Notes: generated by a model from the letters alone, not told the origin. Positions 44,038 through 53,590 are shown, counted from the stretch's first letter. The stretch is 64,000 bases of DNA from Schaalia hyovaginalis (GCF_014208035.1 NZ_JACHMK010000001.1:1116001-1180000), one strand, 5' to 3'. A program made the numbers and translations.

Positions 44038-45777
44038 CTACTCGCCGTTCCTCCCGGCGACGTTGCGGAGAGCCTGAGCGGCGTTCTCGGCCGCATCCTT
44101 CACCGAGCTCGCCGCGCCGAGCACCTGCTCGCGGACCTTCTTGCGCATGACCTTGCCCAGCTGGCTGCGCGGGAGCTCGGTCATGATGACGAGCTGGCGG
44201 GGCAGGGCGTAGTGGGCGAGCGACTTCTCCGCCCACTCGCGCACGTCGGCCAGAGTGATCGAGGCTCCCGCCTCGAGGACGATCGCGGCGACCACGTCCT
44301 CGCCCGCTGTGCCCGCGGGGATGCCGATGACGGCCACATCGCGCACGCCCGGCATGGAACGGACGGCCTCCTCGACCTGGCTCGGGTACACGTTGAACCC
44401 GGAGGAGTTGATCATCTCCTTCCGGCGGTCCGCCATGTAGACGAATCCGTCGCGGACCGTGACGAGATCGCCGGTGCGCAGCCAGCCCTTGTGGAAGACC
44501 TCCTGGGTCTCGTCGGGACGCATCCAATATCCGGCGAAGACCTGGGGCCCGCGGACGAGGAGCTCGCCGATTCCCCCCGTCTCGATCTCGCGGTCGGGAT
44601 CCTCCGGATCGACGATGCGGATCTCGGTCGAGGGGAAGGGGAGGCCGAGGGCGCCCGGTCGCCGATCGGCGGACAGGGGCGAGCCGAGGAGGATCGGGGA
44701 GGCCTCGGTCATGCCGTAGCCCTCGATCATCAGGCCAGAGGTCGCCGCCTCCCACTCGGCGGCGAGCTCGCCGGACAGGGGCATGGCGCCCGATAGGGAG
44801 AAGGTCATGGAGCTCAGGTCGGCGCCCAGGGCCTTCGCGGAGGCGAGGAGCCGCTCGTACATCGGGGGGACGCCGAGGAAGAAGGTGCAGGGGAGGCGCT
44901 TCTGGCTGGTGAGGATCATCGTGGTGTCGAACTTCGGGAACAGGGCGACGGTCGCGCCGAGGCGCAGGCCCGCCATGAGTCCGACCGTGAAGCCGAAGGC
45001 GTGGAAGAGGGGCAGGACGCAGTAGAAGACCTCTGCGCCCTCGTGAAGGACGGGGACCCAGGCGATGGACTGGGCGACATTGGCCAGGATCGAGCGGTGG
45101 GTGAGTCTCGCGGCTTTCGGGACCCCGGTGGTGCCGCCGGTGTGGATGAGGAGCGCATCGTCGTCGGGCGAGACCTCGACGCGGCGCAGCCACCTCGGCG
45201 ATTGGGCCACTTCGCGGTCCCAGGACCTGGCCCAGCGGGGCGGTCGGGCCGAGAGCGCGTCGCGTTTCGTCCTCGCTGATTTCACGGGCAGGCGCAGAAG
45301 GACTTGCGCGGGGCCGGGAAGGGCGCGCGTGATGTCGACGGAGAAGACCGTCGTCGAGCGGTCGAGGAAGCTGAGGGAGGGGACGGTCTTCTCCCAGGCG
45401 ATGACGACGCGGGCGCCGTGGCGCGCGAATTCCTCGCGGAGCTCGCCGAGGGGCGCCAGGGGGTTGTGCTCGACGGCGATCGCGCCGATGGACATCGTCG
45501 CGAGGATGGCGATGACGTGCTGGGGGCAGTTCGGCATGACGAGGCCGACGCGGTCGCCCTTGGCCACCCCTGCGCGGATGAGGACCACCGCGGCGCGTTG
45601 AACCCGTTCGATGAGCTGGGAGTAGGTGATGGGCCGTGAGAAGAAGTCGAGGGCGACGCGTTCGGGGTAGCGGGCGGCGACCTCTTCGACCATGCGGGGC
45701 AGGGTCGTGTCCGGAATGTCGATCGTATGGGCGACGCCGGGTGCGTATCCGCGGCGGAGGTCGTCGGTGAGCGTCAT
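44038..45777 (-). CDS. Long-chain fatty-acid-CoA ligase (FadD-like)
   Basis: A 579-aa AMP-forming acyl-CoA synthetase. The AMP-binding loop is IHTGGTTGVPKAARLTH, followed by GYGMTEASPILLGSP, TGDLVTVRDGFVYMADRRKE and the catalytic C-terminal QLGKVMRKKVRE lysine. The ATG at 45777 has GGAAGGGA upstream; a TTG at 45795 is the alternative. No signal peptide; likely membrane-associated. A palindrome just upstream could be the site of an acyl-CoA-sensing repressor. Confidence 0.92.
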   Translation of the reverse strand: MTLTDDLRRGYAPGVAHTIDIPDTTLPRMVEEVAARYPERVALDFFSRPITYSQLIERVQRAAVVLIRAGVAKGDRVGLVMPNCPQHVIAILATMSIGAIAVEHNPLAPLGELREEFARHGARVVIAWEKTVPSLSFLDRSTTVFSVDITRALPGPAQVLLRLPVKSARTKRDALSARPPRWARSWDREVAQSPRWLRRVEVSPDDDALLIHTGGTTGVPKAARLTHRSILANVAQSIAWVPVLHEGAEVFYCVLPLFHAFGFTVGLMAGLRLGATVALFPKFDTTMILTSQKRLPCTFFLGVPPMYERLLASAKALGADLSSMTFSLSGAMPLSGELAAEWEAATSGLMIEGYGMTEASPILLGSPLSADRRPGALGLPFPSTEIRIVDPEDPDREIETGGIGELLVRGPQVFAGYWMRPDETQEVFHKGWLRTGDLVTVRDGFVYMADRRKEMINSSGFNVYPSQVEEAVRSMPGVRDVAVIGIPAGTAGEDVVAAIVLEAGASITLADVREWAEKSLAHYALPRQLVIMTELPRSQLGKVMRKKVREQVLGAASSVKDAAENAAQALRNVAGRNGE

Positions 45778-45798
45778 TGCGGCATTCCCTTCCAAGTT

Positions 45799-45814
45799 CC
45801 TACGCTTCCGTAGG
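45799..45814. promoter_or_regulatory. Palindromic operator candidate of the FadD-like gene
   Basis: CCTACGCTTCCGTAGG has 6-bp arms around CTTC, 22 bases before the ATG. CTACGG-type words recur just beyond (GCCGTAGGG at 45822). TetR-type lipid regulators use similar sites; the regulator is not in this window. Confidence 0.45.
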
Positions 45815-45884
45815 TTACTCTGCCGTAGGGGAACCCGCTCGCGACTGCGCCGACGAAGGCCGTCGGTCCCGCATGACCCGCCCT

Positions 45885-47090
45885 TCAGAGGCGGGTGATG
45901 GTCAGCCGGATCGTGTCCTTCATCGAGCGGATCTCCTCGATCGCCTCGATCGGCAGCTCGGAGTTGATATCCGTCAGCGCGTAGCCGGTCTGCCCCGAGG
46001 TGCCCAGGATCTGCGCGCCGATGTTGGCGCCCGTCTCGGCGAAGGTCCTATTGACGAGGGCGAGGACGCCGGGCGTGTTGCGGTGGATGAGGCGGATCCG
46101 GTAGCGGGACTCCTCCGAGGCCGAGAGCTGGAGGTTGGGCAGATTGACGGACATGTCGGTCGAGCCCGTGCGCCGGTAGTCGGCGAGCTTATGGGCGACG
46201 AAGCGGCCGATGTCGTATTGCGCCTCCTCCGTCGAACCCCCGATGTGGGGGGTGAGGATGACGTTGTCGAGTTTGGCCAGGGGCGAGGTGAAGGGGTCGC
46301 CGTTCTTCTTCGGCTCGGTCGGGAACACGTCCACCGCAGCCCCCGACAGGTGCCCGGAGACGAGGGCGTCGTGCAGAGCGTCGATGTCGACGATGTGCCC
46401 GCGCGACAGGTTGATGAACATCGCGCCGGGCTTCATCATCGCGAACTCCTGCGCCCCGAACATCTTCGTGTTCGAGGGGCGTCCATCGACGTGCAAGGAG
46501 ACGACGTCGGCTTCGCGCAGGACCGATTCCATCGTCGGCATCTGCGTCGCATTGCCCAGCGCGAGGCGTTCGGCGGTGTCGTAGAAGATGACGTTGAGCC
46601 CCATCGCTTCGGCGAGGACGGACAACTGGGTGCCGATGTTGCCGTAGCCGATGATGCCCAGGGTGTGTCCGCGGACTTCGTGCGCGCCGTCGGCGGACTT
46701 GTCCCACAGGCCGCGGTGCAGGCGGGAGTTCTTCACGGTGACGCGACGCGAGAGGTCGATGATCTCGCCGATCGCGAGCTCCACGACCGAGCGCGTATTC
46801 GAGTAGGGCGCGTTGAAGACCGAGATGCCGAGCTCGGTGGCGGCCGCGAGGTCGATCTGATTGGTGCCGATGCAGAAGGCACCGATCGCCTGGATCTGGG
46901 GGTGGGCCTCCAGGACCTTGCGCGAGAGGGTCGTCTTGGAGCGGATGCCGATGTACTCGACGCCTTCGAGGGCGTGGAGCAGCTCGGATTCGTCGAGTGC
47001 GCCGGAAACCCGCTGAACCTCGATGCCGTGCCTGGCGAAGATCTCGTCGGCGACCTTGTGGGGATTCTCAAGCAGAAGTGCGCGCGTCAT
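45885..47090 (-). CDS. serA: D-3-phosphoglycerate dehydrogenase with ACT domain
   Basis: SerA oxidises 3-phosphoglycerate, the first step of serine synthesis. The 401-aa protein is the short, E. coli-like form: NAD-binding GIIGYGNIGTQLSVLAEAMG, MKPGAMFINLSRGHIVD, catalytic His in LTPHIGGSTEEAQ, and a C-terminal ACT domain (IRLIHRNTPGVLALVNRTFA) for serine feedback. The start is the ATG at 47090; an earlier frame reads antisense to the helicase gene and was rejected. Confidence 0.94.
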   Translation of the reverse strand: MTRALLLENPHKVADEIFARHGIEVQRVSGALDESELLHALEGVEYIGIRSKTTLSRKVLEAHPQIQAIGAFCIGTNQIDLAAATELGISVFNAPYSNTRSVVELAIGEIIDLSRRVTVKNSRLHRGLWDKSADGAHEVRGHTLGIIGYGNIGTQLSVLAEAMGLNVIFYDTAERLALGNATQMPTMESVLREADVVSLHVDGRPSNTKMFGAQEFAMMKPGAMFINLSRGHIVDIDALHDALVSGHLSGAAVDVFPTEPKKNGDPFTSPLAKLDNVILTPHIGGSTEEAQYDIGRFVAHKLADYRRTGSTDMSVNLPNLQLSASEESRYRIRLIHRNTPGVLALVNRTFAETGANIGAQILGTSGQTGYALTDINSELPIEAIEEIRSMKDTIRLTITRL

Positions 47091-47151
47091 GGCCTCATAG
47101 TGCCAGACGCCCGGCGCCTGCGCGCCGGGCGGCCAGAGTGCGGGCGGGCTT

Positions 47152-49392
47152 CTACCACTCCTCCATCCCCGCCGGCAGCGGCGCGCGGTGCACGACGGTG
47201 AGGTCGTGGGTCGAGCGCGTGAGGGCGACGAAGAGATCGCCCAGACCGTCGGAGGCGATCTCCGCAGGCTCGACGAGGACCACCGAGTCGAACTCGAGGC
47301 CTTTGGCGGCTGCGGCCGAGAGCACGCTGACACGGGAATCCAGCCCGCTCATGCCCGAGACGTCGGCCTTCCACTCGAGGGCGCGCCGAGCGCCGACGAT
47401 GACGGCCACGCGCCCCGATCCGGGGCCGGACTCGCTGTCGAGGCGCTTCACGGCTTCTTCCACCGCCCCATTCGCCGCTTCGTCGAGGCCGGCCGCGCCC
47501 GAATCCTGGGCGAAGAGGACCCGGTAGCAGTCCGGAACATCGCGGACCGCGGTCATCGGATGGAGGACGGGCTCGCCGGCCCTGGCCATGACGCGCTCGG
47601 CGAGCTCGGTCAGGGCCCGCGGCGTGCGGTAGGAGACCGTGAGGACGTACTCGGCTTCGAGGGCGCGCGCCGCCGGTCCCAGGGCCTGCTCCCAGGTGGA
47701 GGGGCGGTGCGCGCCCCGGCGCTGATCGAGGTCGCCGACGATCGTCATGGAGCGGGCGGGGCAGCGGCGCAGGAGCGCGCGCCACGCCATCGGGGACAGG
47801 TCCTGGGCCTCGTCGACGACGATGTGGCCGTAGGTCCACTGCCGGTCATTCGCTGCCCGTTCCGCGAGCGGCGTCCATTCGCCCTCCCCGCGCGCGGAGG
47901 CTGCGAGCTGCTCGGCGGTCACGATGCCGCCGCCGAGCCCCTGGCCCTCGATCGCGGCGCGAGCGCGCTCGACTTCCTCGGCCTCGGTCGAGCTCTTCCG
48001 CGGGGCCCGGTGGGGGAGCGGCCCGAGAAGCTCTTCGAGTTCATCGAGGAGGGGAACGTCCGCCGGGGTCCAGGTCGAATCCCGCCGGGCGACGAGGCGC
48101 AGCTCGCGGGCCGACAGCGGGGAACCCGCAGCGGCGTTGAGGCGGGCGAGGAGCGAAGGGCGGGCGTACAGGCGCGCGAGGAGGGTCTTCGCGGAGGTGG
48201 GCATCCACGCCAGGTTGATCGCCCGGCGCGCATCGAGGGAGTCGCGCACCTCGACGGTCCACGAGTTGAGGACGTCCTCGGGAACGCGGCCCTCCGAATC
48301 GCCGTCCCCGGCGGCGAGGGCAAGCCTCTTCGCCAGGCGCTTCATGAGGTCGAGGGCGAAACCCTCGCGCGCCTCGTTGTGGGGCTTGCGCGAGCGCCTC
48401 GCCCGCTTGAGGGCCGCGGATACGTCCTTAGGGAGCAGATCGACGCTCCGATTCCACACCCGAAGCGCGACGGGGGCGTCGAGGGGGCGGGGAAGGGATT
48501 TGACCGCCTGGGCAAGGACGCGCTCCCAGCCGGGACGGCCCTTCGCCTGAGCGACCTCGAGGGGCTCGGCCCCGGTGGCGCTCGTCCCGGGGATGAGATC
48601 GCCGAGTGTCGTGGACACGACTCCGGTCTCGCCCAGCGAGGGGAGGACCTGCTCGATGTATCTCAGGAAGATGCGCGAGGGGCCGACCAGGAGGACGCCG
48701 GAGCGCTGGAGGCGCTCGCGTTCGGCGTACAGGAGGTAGGCGATTCGGTGGAGCGCGACGGCGGTCTTCCCGGTTCCCGGGCCGCCCTGGACGACGACGA
48801 TGCCCTTCTCGTCGGCGCGGACGATCCGATCCTGCTCGGACTGGATCGTGGCGACGATGTCGCCCATGCGGCCGTCTCGCGCCGATGACAGCGCGGCCAT
48901 GAGCGCGCCCTCGCCCTGCAGCTCGATGCCCCCCGCGGCGGAGTCCAGGAGCTCGTCCTCGATCGCGATGACGCGGCGGGCCCGTGTCGTGATGTGGCGC
49001 CGCCGGGCGACTCCGAGGGGCTCCACGGCGGTCGCCTGGTAGAAGGGCATGGCGGCGGGGGCGCGCCAGTCGATGAGCAGGGGAGGGCCGTCCGGGGTCG
49101 ACAGGGAGATCCTGCCGATCCTCCTGACCTGTCCGTCGGTCATGTCGAGCCGACCGAAGACGAGGCGGTCCTCGACGCCTTCGAGGCGCGCGGCCATGTC
49201 GCCGAGGTGGGAGGAGATCGCATCCCGTTCGGTCCACGCCTGCGCGTTGTCGACTCCGTGCTCGGCGTGGGCCCTGCGCTGGCGCTCCCGGTAGGAGTCC
49301 CGCAGCGCATCGAGGCGCTCATATGCGGCGTCGACGAAATCCTGTTCGGGCATGTCGCTGGTCGCCTGATCGGCGAGGGGCTGTTCGGCCAT
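47152..49392 (-). CDS. helD: HelD-like UvrD-family helicase (RNA polymerase recycling factor type)
   Basis: A 746-aa superfamily-1 ATPase. An N-terminal coiled coil (DAAYERLDALRDSYRERQRR) precedes the 1A domain with Walker A GGPGTGKT (203-210). DEAQDLSP is the Walker B, and SYRTPRALTEL and KGLEFDSVVLVEP are later motifs. The long N-terminal coil and DWRAPAAMPFYQA segment are typical of actinobacterial class II HelD, which removes stalled RNA polymerase, rather than of UvrD. The ATG at 49392 has GGAGG 6 bases upstream. Confidence 0.88.
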   Translation of the reverse strand: MAEQPLADQATSDMPEQDFVDAAYERLDALRDSYRERQRRAHAEHGVDNAQAWTERDAISSHLGDMAARLEGVEDRLVFGRLDMTDGQVRRIGRISLSTPDGPPLLIDWRAPAAMPFYQATAVEPLGVARRRHITTRARRVIAIEDELLDSAAGGIELQGEGALMAALSSARDGRMGDIVATIQSEQDRIVRADEKGIVVVQGGPGTGKTAVALHRIAYLLYAERERLQRSGVLLVGPSRIFLRYIEQVLPSLGETGVVSTTLGDLIPGTSATGAEPLEVAQAKGRPGWERVLAQAVKSLPRPLDAPVALRVWNRSVDLLPKDVSAALKRARRSRKPHNEAREGFALDLMKRLAKRLALAAGDGDSEGRVPEDVLNSWTVEVRDSLDARRAINLAWMPTSAKTLLARLYARPSLLARLNAAAGSPLSARELRLVARRDSTWTPADVPLLDELEELLGPLPHRAPRKSSTEAEEVERARAAIEGQGLGGGIVTAEQLAASARGEGEWTPLAERAANDRQWTYGHIVVDEAQDLSPMAWRALLRRCPARSMTIVGDLDQRRGAHRPSTWEQALGPAARALEAEYVLTVSYRTPRALTELAERVMARAGEPVLHPMTAVRDVPDCYRVLFAQDSGAAGLDEAANGAVEEAVKRLDSESGPGSGRVAVIVGARRALEWKADVSGMSGLDSRVSVLSAAAAKGLEFDSVVLVEPAEIASDGLGDLFVALTRSTHDLTVVHRAPLPAGMEEW

Positions 49393-49577
49393 ACGAGTCC
49401 TCCACAGGTTCGAGATGCGGCCACCCATTGTCCATCATCGTCCGGCGCTCGTGCGCGATGGACCGACTGGTGATTCGCCCTCGGCCGAACCGCCCTCGTC
49501 CTCGCGACGAAGCCGCGATTGAGGGGTAGCGTGGATCCGGTCGAGCAGGACGCCCGTATGCGACGGAGGGGATCGTG

Positions 49578-50861
49578 ATGAGAACGACGGACGAGGTGAT
49601 GTTCGAGCGCGCCGGAGCCGAGGACTCGCGGGCCAGGATCCTCGTCATCCACTTCCGCGGCGCCCTCGACGCCGGTGCCGCCGGCCGCCTCGCCATCCGG
49701 GAGATGCTCCGCTCGCTGCCCTCGGAGAGGATCGCGACCTTCGACGCCGACCACTTCCTCGACTACCGGTCGCACCGTCCGATCTCGACGGTCGAGAACT
49801 GGGTGATGACCTCGCTCGAAGCCCCCGAACTCGTCCTCGATCGGGTGCGCGACGACCTCGGCAACCCGATCCTCGTCCTCCACGGCCCCGAGCCGGACGC
49901 GAAATGGGAGGCCTTCGCCCGCATCGTCTCCGAGCTGGCTCAGGAAGCGGGGGTCGAGATCACCGTCTCCTTCCACGGTATCCCTTCGGGGGTGCCGCAC
50001 ACGCGGGCGACTCCGGTGCATTTCCAAGCGACGGACGCCTCCCTCGTGCCGGTGCAGCCGAAGATGGCGCAGATCATCCAGTTCCCCTCGCCCGCCTCCG
50101 TCTTCCTCCAATCCCGTCTGCGCGAACGCGGCATCAACGGGATCGCGATGCTGGCGGCCGTGCCCTTCTACATGTCGGACACCGGCTACCCCGCGGGCGC
50201 CTCCGCCCTGCTCGGGGCCCTGTCCAAATACGCGGACCTCTCCTTGCCGGTGGGCGAGCTCGAGCAGGGCGCCGCCGAGGACCAGGAGACGATCGATTCC
50301 CTCGTCGAAGCCAACCCGGAGATCCTCCACACGGTGTCCGCCCTCGAGGAGCATTACGACGCCTGGACGGGTGAGGGCTCGGGAATGCCCCTGGGCGCTC
50401 TCGGGCAGGGCGCGGACATGGTGAACGCGCGCAAGCAGTCCAAGGACATCGGCGAAGTGATCGAGGCATACCTGGCGAATCTCGCCTCTCAGGACGGCGA
50501 GCAGGAGGAGCCCGAGCGCGCCGAGGCGGGGGATGCGGAGGAGGACCCGCTCGCCGCCGCGCTCCGCCGCGTCGAAGAGCGCCGCAGGTCCCCGGACGGA
50601 CCGCGCTCCCGCGCGCCCCTCCACCGCGCTCCCGAGCCGCAGGACGGGCGAGGGGAGGAGGCGGGCCTCGGGATCCGCTTCGCTGAAGGCCCCCTCCCTC
50701 CCGCCGATGAGGGCGGTCCGGCAGGGGCTGGTGAGGGTGGTTCGGCTGGGGTTGACGAGGGTGGTTCGGCTGGGGTTGACGAGGGTGGTCCGGCTGGGGT
50801 TGACGAGGGTGGTCCGGCCGGGGCTGGTGAGGGCGGTCCGGCTGAGGAGCCGCAGGACTGA
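49578..50861 (+). CDS. PAC2-family protein with C-terminal Gly-rich tandem repeats
   Basis: A 427-aa protein; the first 300 or so residues form a PAC2 (proteasome-assembly-chaperone-like, ATP-grasp-type) domain: LEAPELVLDRVRDDLGNPIL, VEITVSFHGIPSGVPHTRAT, RLRERGINGIAMLAAVPFYM. Residues of roughly 305-370 are acidic and Arg-rich, and the tail is an 8-residue repeat (DEGGSAGV type). The ATG at 49578 is 7 bases after GGAGGG. The PAC2 family is widespread in actinobacteria with no assigned role; the repeat tail looks species-specific. Confidence 0.85.
   Translation: MRTTDEVMFERAGAEDSRARILVIHFRGALDAGAAGRLAIREMLRSLPSERIATFDADHFLDYRSHRPISTVENWVMTSLEAPELVLDRVRDDLGNPILVLHGPEPDAKWEAFARIVSELAQEAGVEITVSFHGIPSGVPHTRATPVHFQATDASLVPVQPKMAQIIQFPSPASVFLQSRLRERGINGIAMLAAVPFYMSDTGYPAGASALLGALSKYADLSLPVGELEQGAAEDQETIDSLVEANPEILHTVSALEEHYDAWTGEGSGMPLGALGQGADMVNARKQSKDIGEVIEAYLANLASQDGEQEEPERAEAGDAEEDPLAAALRRVEERRRSPDGPRSRAPLHRAPEPQDGRGEEAGLGIRFAEGPLPPADEGGPAGAGEGGSAGVDEGGSAGVDEGGPAGVDEGGPAGAGEGGPAEEPQD
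50709..50852 (+). repeat. 24-bp tandem repeat, six units, in frame
   Basis: Units begin at 50709, 50733, 50757, 50781, 50805 and 50829. Each begins GAGGGNGGTNCGGC and encodes EGGPAGAG/EGGSAGVD-type octapeptides. The third and second units are identical, suggesting recent expansion by slippage. Length is a multiple of three, so copy-number change would not break the protein. Confidence 0.9.
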
Positions 50862-50886
50862 GAGGCCTCGGCCCCCGATCACGGCC

Positions 50887-51708
50887 CTAAGCGCCGATGC
50901 CGCCCGCCGGATCGTCGAGGGGCGGGGCGCCCGCGAGCCACTTCCTCAGAGCCGCCGGGTCCATCGCCCTGGCCGGAAGAGGCAGCGTGCGCAAGAGCCG
51001 GTCGAGTCGCTCGAGGGGGTAGGCGCCTGCGGGCGCGGCTGAGGCGATCACCATGACATTGCCCCGTCGTTGCGACCTGCCCACTTTCGGGTCCTGAACG
51101 GAGAGGACCTCGGGGAAGACGTCCGCGATCGACGCGATGTCCCGTCTGGCGTCCGTCCCGCCTCCGTGCGCGCAGTTCGCCAGGAGGAGCCCCTGCGGCT
51201 TCAAAGCGCGCAGGGCGGCCCGGGCGAAGCCGCGGGTCCGCATGTGCTCGGGGACTTCCCCCTTCGCGAAGGCGTCGCGCACGATCACGTCGAAGGACCC
51301 GGGCCTGGCCTCCTCGAGCACCCGCCTGCCGTCGCCCACCCGGATCGACAGCCTCGGCGCCCTCGGCAGGTCGAACCAGTGGCGGACGACGGTCGCGAGG
51401 GCGGCGTCGATCTCCACCGCCGTTTGCCTCGAGGAGGGCCGCTGATGCGCCCAGGCAGTCGGAAGCGCGCAGCCGGCGCCGCCCAGATGCAGAGCCCGGA
51501 CCCCCTCGCCCTGGGCGTGAAGGGCGTCGAGGGCGCAGGTCGCGTGCTGCATGTATTCGAATTCGAGATCGGCGGGATTCGCGGTGTTCACGCACGAGGA
51601 CTCCACGCCGTCGATCAAGAGGGTCGCCAATGGGCCGTCCCACCGGATCTCGGCCGTTCCGGAGTCGATCTCATGGAACTCGCTCCCGCGCGCTGATGCC
51701 CGTGCCAT
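50887..51708 (-). CDS. Spermidine-synthase-like SAM-dependent protein
   Basis: A 273-aa protein of the spermidine/spermine synthase fold. The cofactor loop is ALHLGGAGCALPTAW; Asp in AVEIDAALATVVRHWF and DVIVRDAFAKGEVPEHM fit the SpeE pattern, but the putrescine-binding residues are not obviously conserved. Function is unknown; many actinobacteria carry such fused-type proteins without polyamine synthesis. The ATG at 51708 lies 7 bases after TACAGT. A longer frame to 52020 runs opposite dinB and was rejected. Confidence 0.8.
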   Translation of the reverse strand: MARASARGSEFHEIDSGTAEIRWDGPLATLLIDGVESSCVNTANPADLEFEYMQHATCALDALHAQGEGVRALHLGGAGCALPTAWAHQRPSSRQTAVEIDAALATVVRHWFDLPRAPRLSIRVGDGRRVLEEARPGSFDVIVRDAFAKGEVPEHMRTRGFARAALRALKPQGLLLANCAHGGGTDARRDIASIADVFPEVLSVQDPKVGRSQRRGNVMVIASAAPAGAYPLERLDRLLRTLPLPARAMDPAALRKWLAGAPPLDDPAGGIGA

Positions 51709-51715
51709 GGGGGAC

Positions 51716-51721
51716 ACTGTA
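51716..51721 (-). promoter_or_regulatory. -10 element for the leaderless spermidine-synthase-like mRNA
   Basis: TACAGT on the minus strand, 7 bases before the ATG at 51708; same hexamer as for the YbjN pair. Confidence 0.55.
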
Positions 51722-51741
51722 TCGGGACGAGAGGAGGCGTC

Positions 51742-52977
51742 ATGTCGAATGCTCCGCGCGATGCGCGCGTGAGGCGCTCCTGGGGGGATGACGATTCCGC
51801 CACTCCGATCCTCCACGTCGATATGGACTCCTTCTTCGCCCAGGTGGAGCTCTGCGAGAACCCGGGGCTGCGCGGGCGCGAAGTGATCGTCGGCGGCTCC
51901 TCGAACCGGGGCGTCGTGACTTCGGCGACCTACGAGGCGCGCGCCAAAGGCGTGCGGGCGGGGATGCCCATGGCGAGGGCCCGGGCCCTGAGCCCCGACG
52001 CCGTGATCCTTCCGGGGCATCGGGGGCTCTACTCGCAGTACTCGCGCCGAGTCATGGAGGTGCTGGGCCGGATCACTCCGCGCCTGGAGCAGGTGAGCAT
52101 CGACGAGGCCTTCCTCGACGTGTCCGGCGCTCGGCGCCTCCTCGGCCCGCCCCTTCAGATCGCCCGCTCCCTGAGGCGGATGATCCGTGACGAGGTGGGG
52201 CTTCCCGCATCGGTCGGCATCGCGGGCTCGAAGTCCGTTGCGAAGATCGCCTCATCGAACGCGAAACCTGACGGCCTCCTCCTCGTTCCGGCGGATCGTA
52301 CGATCGACTTCCTCCACGGACTGCCCGTCGGGGCGCTCTGGGGCGTCGGATCGGTCGGCGCGGAGCGCCTGACCCGTGCGGGGATCGACACGATCGGCGA
52401 CCTCGCCGCCTGCCCGATGGAACGCTTGAAGAAGCTCGTGGGCGTCGCCTCCGCGCACCACCTCCACGACCTCGCGCACGGGATCGATCCTCGTCCGGTG
52501 GTGACGAGCCGGGAGGAGAAGTCGGTCGGCACCGAGCGGACCTTCGATGAGGACCTGCGCTCGCGGGCGCAGGTCGAGGCGTTCCTCCTGTCGGCCGCCC
52601 ACGATTGCGCGCGTCGCCTGAGGGCGCAGGGGTGGGTGGCCTGGACGGTCGGTCTGAAGCTCCGCGACCCCTCCTTCACCACGATCACGCGATCGGTGAC
52701 GCTCCAAGCGCCGACCGATGTGGGCAGGGAGGTCTTCGCGGCGGCTCGCGCATTGTTCTCGCGCGAGGCGATGCCCCAGGGCGGCGTGCGCCTGTGTGGA
52801 GTCCGCTGCGAGGGCCTGCAGTCGCGTGAGGCGGGGGTCGCGGTGCGCCTCGACGACGACGCCCGCCCCCTGGCCTCGGAGCGGGCGATGGATTCGGTGC
52901 GCTCGCGCTTCGGCGATGCCGCACTGCGCCCGGCGACCCTGCTGGAGCCCCCGGATGCCCGTCAGCGGGATCGCTGA
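51742..52977 (+). CDS. dinB: DNA polymerase IV (Y-family)
   Basis: A translesion polymerase that bypasses damaged bases. The 411-aa protein has the catalytic HVDMDSFFAQVEL (about 25-37) and SIDEAFLDVSG (about 118-128) motifs, a thumb with IAGSKSVAKIASSNAKPDGL, and a little-finger domain. The C-terminal beta-clamp-binding motif is not obvious. GAGGAGG precedes the ATG. No LexA box is visible just upstream. It is divergent from the spermidine-synthase-like gene. Confidence 0.94.
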   Translation: MSNAPRDARVRRSWGDDDSATPILHVDMDSFFAQVELCENPGLRGREVIVGGSSNRGVVTSATYEARAKGVRAGMPMARARALSPDAVILPGHRGLYSQYSRRVMEVLGRITPRLEQVSIDEAFLDVSGARRLLGPPLQIARSLRRMIRDEVGLPASVGIAGSKSVAKIASSNAKPDGLLLVPADRTIDFLHGLPVGALWGVGSVGAERLTRAGIDTIGDLAACPMERLKKLVGVASAHHLHDLAHGIDPRPVVTSREEKSVGTERTFDEDLRSRAQVEAFLLSAAHDCARRLRAQGWVAWTVGLKLRDPSFTTITRSVTLQAPTDVGREVFAAARALFSREAMPQGGVRLCGVRCEGLQSREAGVAVRLDDDARPLASERAMDSVRSRFGDAALRPATLLEPPDARQRDR

Positions 52978-53072
52978 TCGCGATCGCGGGACCGGTGCGG
53001 GCGCGGAGTCGAATCGCACCGGCGCGCCTTGACGCATTACACTGCGAATCGATCTCAGGGAGAGGAGGCGCC

Positions 53073-53471
53073 GTGGCTCTTTCAGATTATGAAAAGCAGG
53101 TGCTCGAGCAGATGGAGGCGGAGTTCCGTCGTGCCGATCCGGAACTCGCGTCCGAGATGGCCAAGGCGGTCGATCCGGACGCCCCCTCGGGCTCCTTCTC
53201 GCCCCGTCGGATCGCGCTCGGCGCGCTCATCGCGGTCGCGGGGCTCGCAGTCCTCGTCGGCGCCGTTTCCCTGGGGTATTCCCTCTGGTCGATCCTCCTG
53301 GGCGTGCTCGGCTTCGTCCTCATGGTCCTGGGCGTTTGGGTCGCCGTGTCGACGAAGGGGGCCGAGGGTGGCGCGCCCAAGAAACGTGCGGGCGCCGGCG
53401 GCACGAGCACCTGGGCCCGCCTCATCGAGGATCAGGAGCGCCGCTGGCAGGATCGTCGTCGAGACTACTGA
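53073..53471 (+). CDS. DUF3040 membrane protein
   Basis: A 132-aa actinobacterial protein of unknown function. It opens MALSDYEKQVLEQMEAEF, the DUF3040 signature, then has two adjacent transmembrane helices (IALGALIAVAGLAVLVGAVS and SILLGVLGFVLMVLGVWVAV) and a basic C-terminus. GTG start at 53073 behind GAGGAGG. It is found before mraZ in many relatives and is thought to be linked to the division cluster only by position. Confidence 0.9.
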   Translation: MALSDYEKQVLEQMEAEFRRADPELASEMAKAVDPDAPSGSFSPRRIALGALIAVAGLAVLVGAVSLGYSLWSILLGVLGFVLMVLGVWVAVSTKGAEGGAPKKRAGAGGTSTWARLIEDQERRWQDRRRDY

Positions 53472-53505
53472 TCCGCCGGGTCCTCCACCACTTCACTCCA
53501 CACGT

Positions 53506-53530
53506 CCCCGTTCCGCACAGCGGAACGGGG
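53506..53530 (+). terminator. Rho-independent terminator after DUF3040
   Basis: A 10-bp perfect stem (53506-53515 with 53521-53530), CACAG loop, then ATTTCTC. Confidence 0.75.
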
Positions 53531-53590
53531 ATTTCTCATGCGATGGGCTGCGTCCCCTCTCAGCATCCGCCCCTCCGGCGGCGATGAGCC

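Noticed and set aside
50887..52020. Longer start for the spermidine-synthase-like gene
   Set aside because: The extra residues are encoded opposite dinB, and a well-placed -10 supports the start at 51708.
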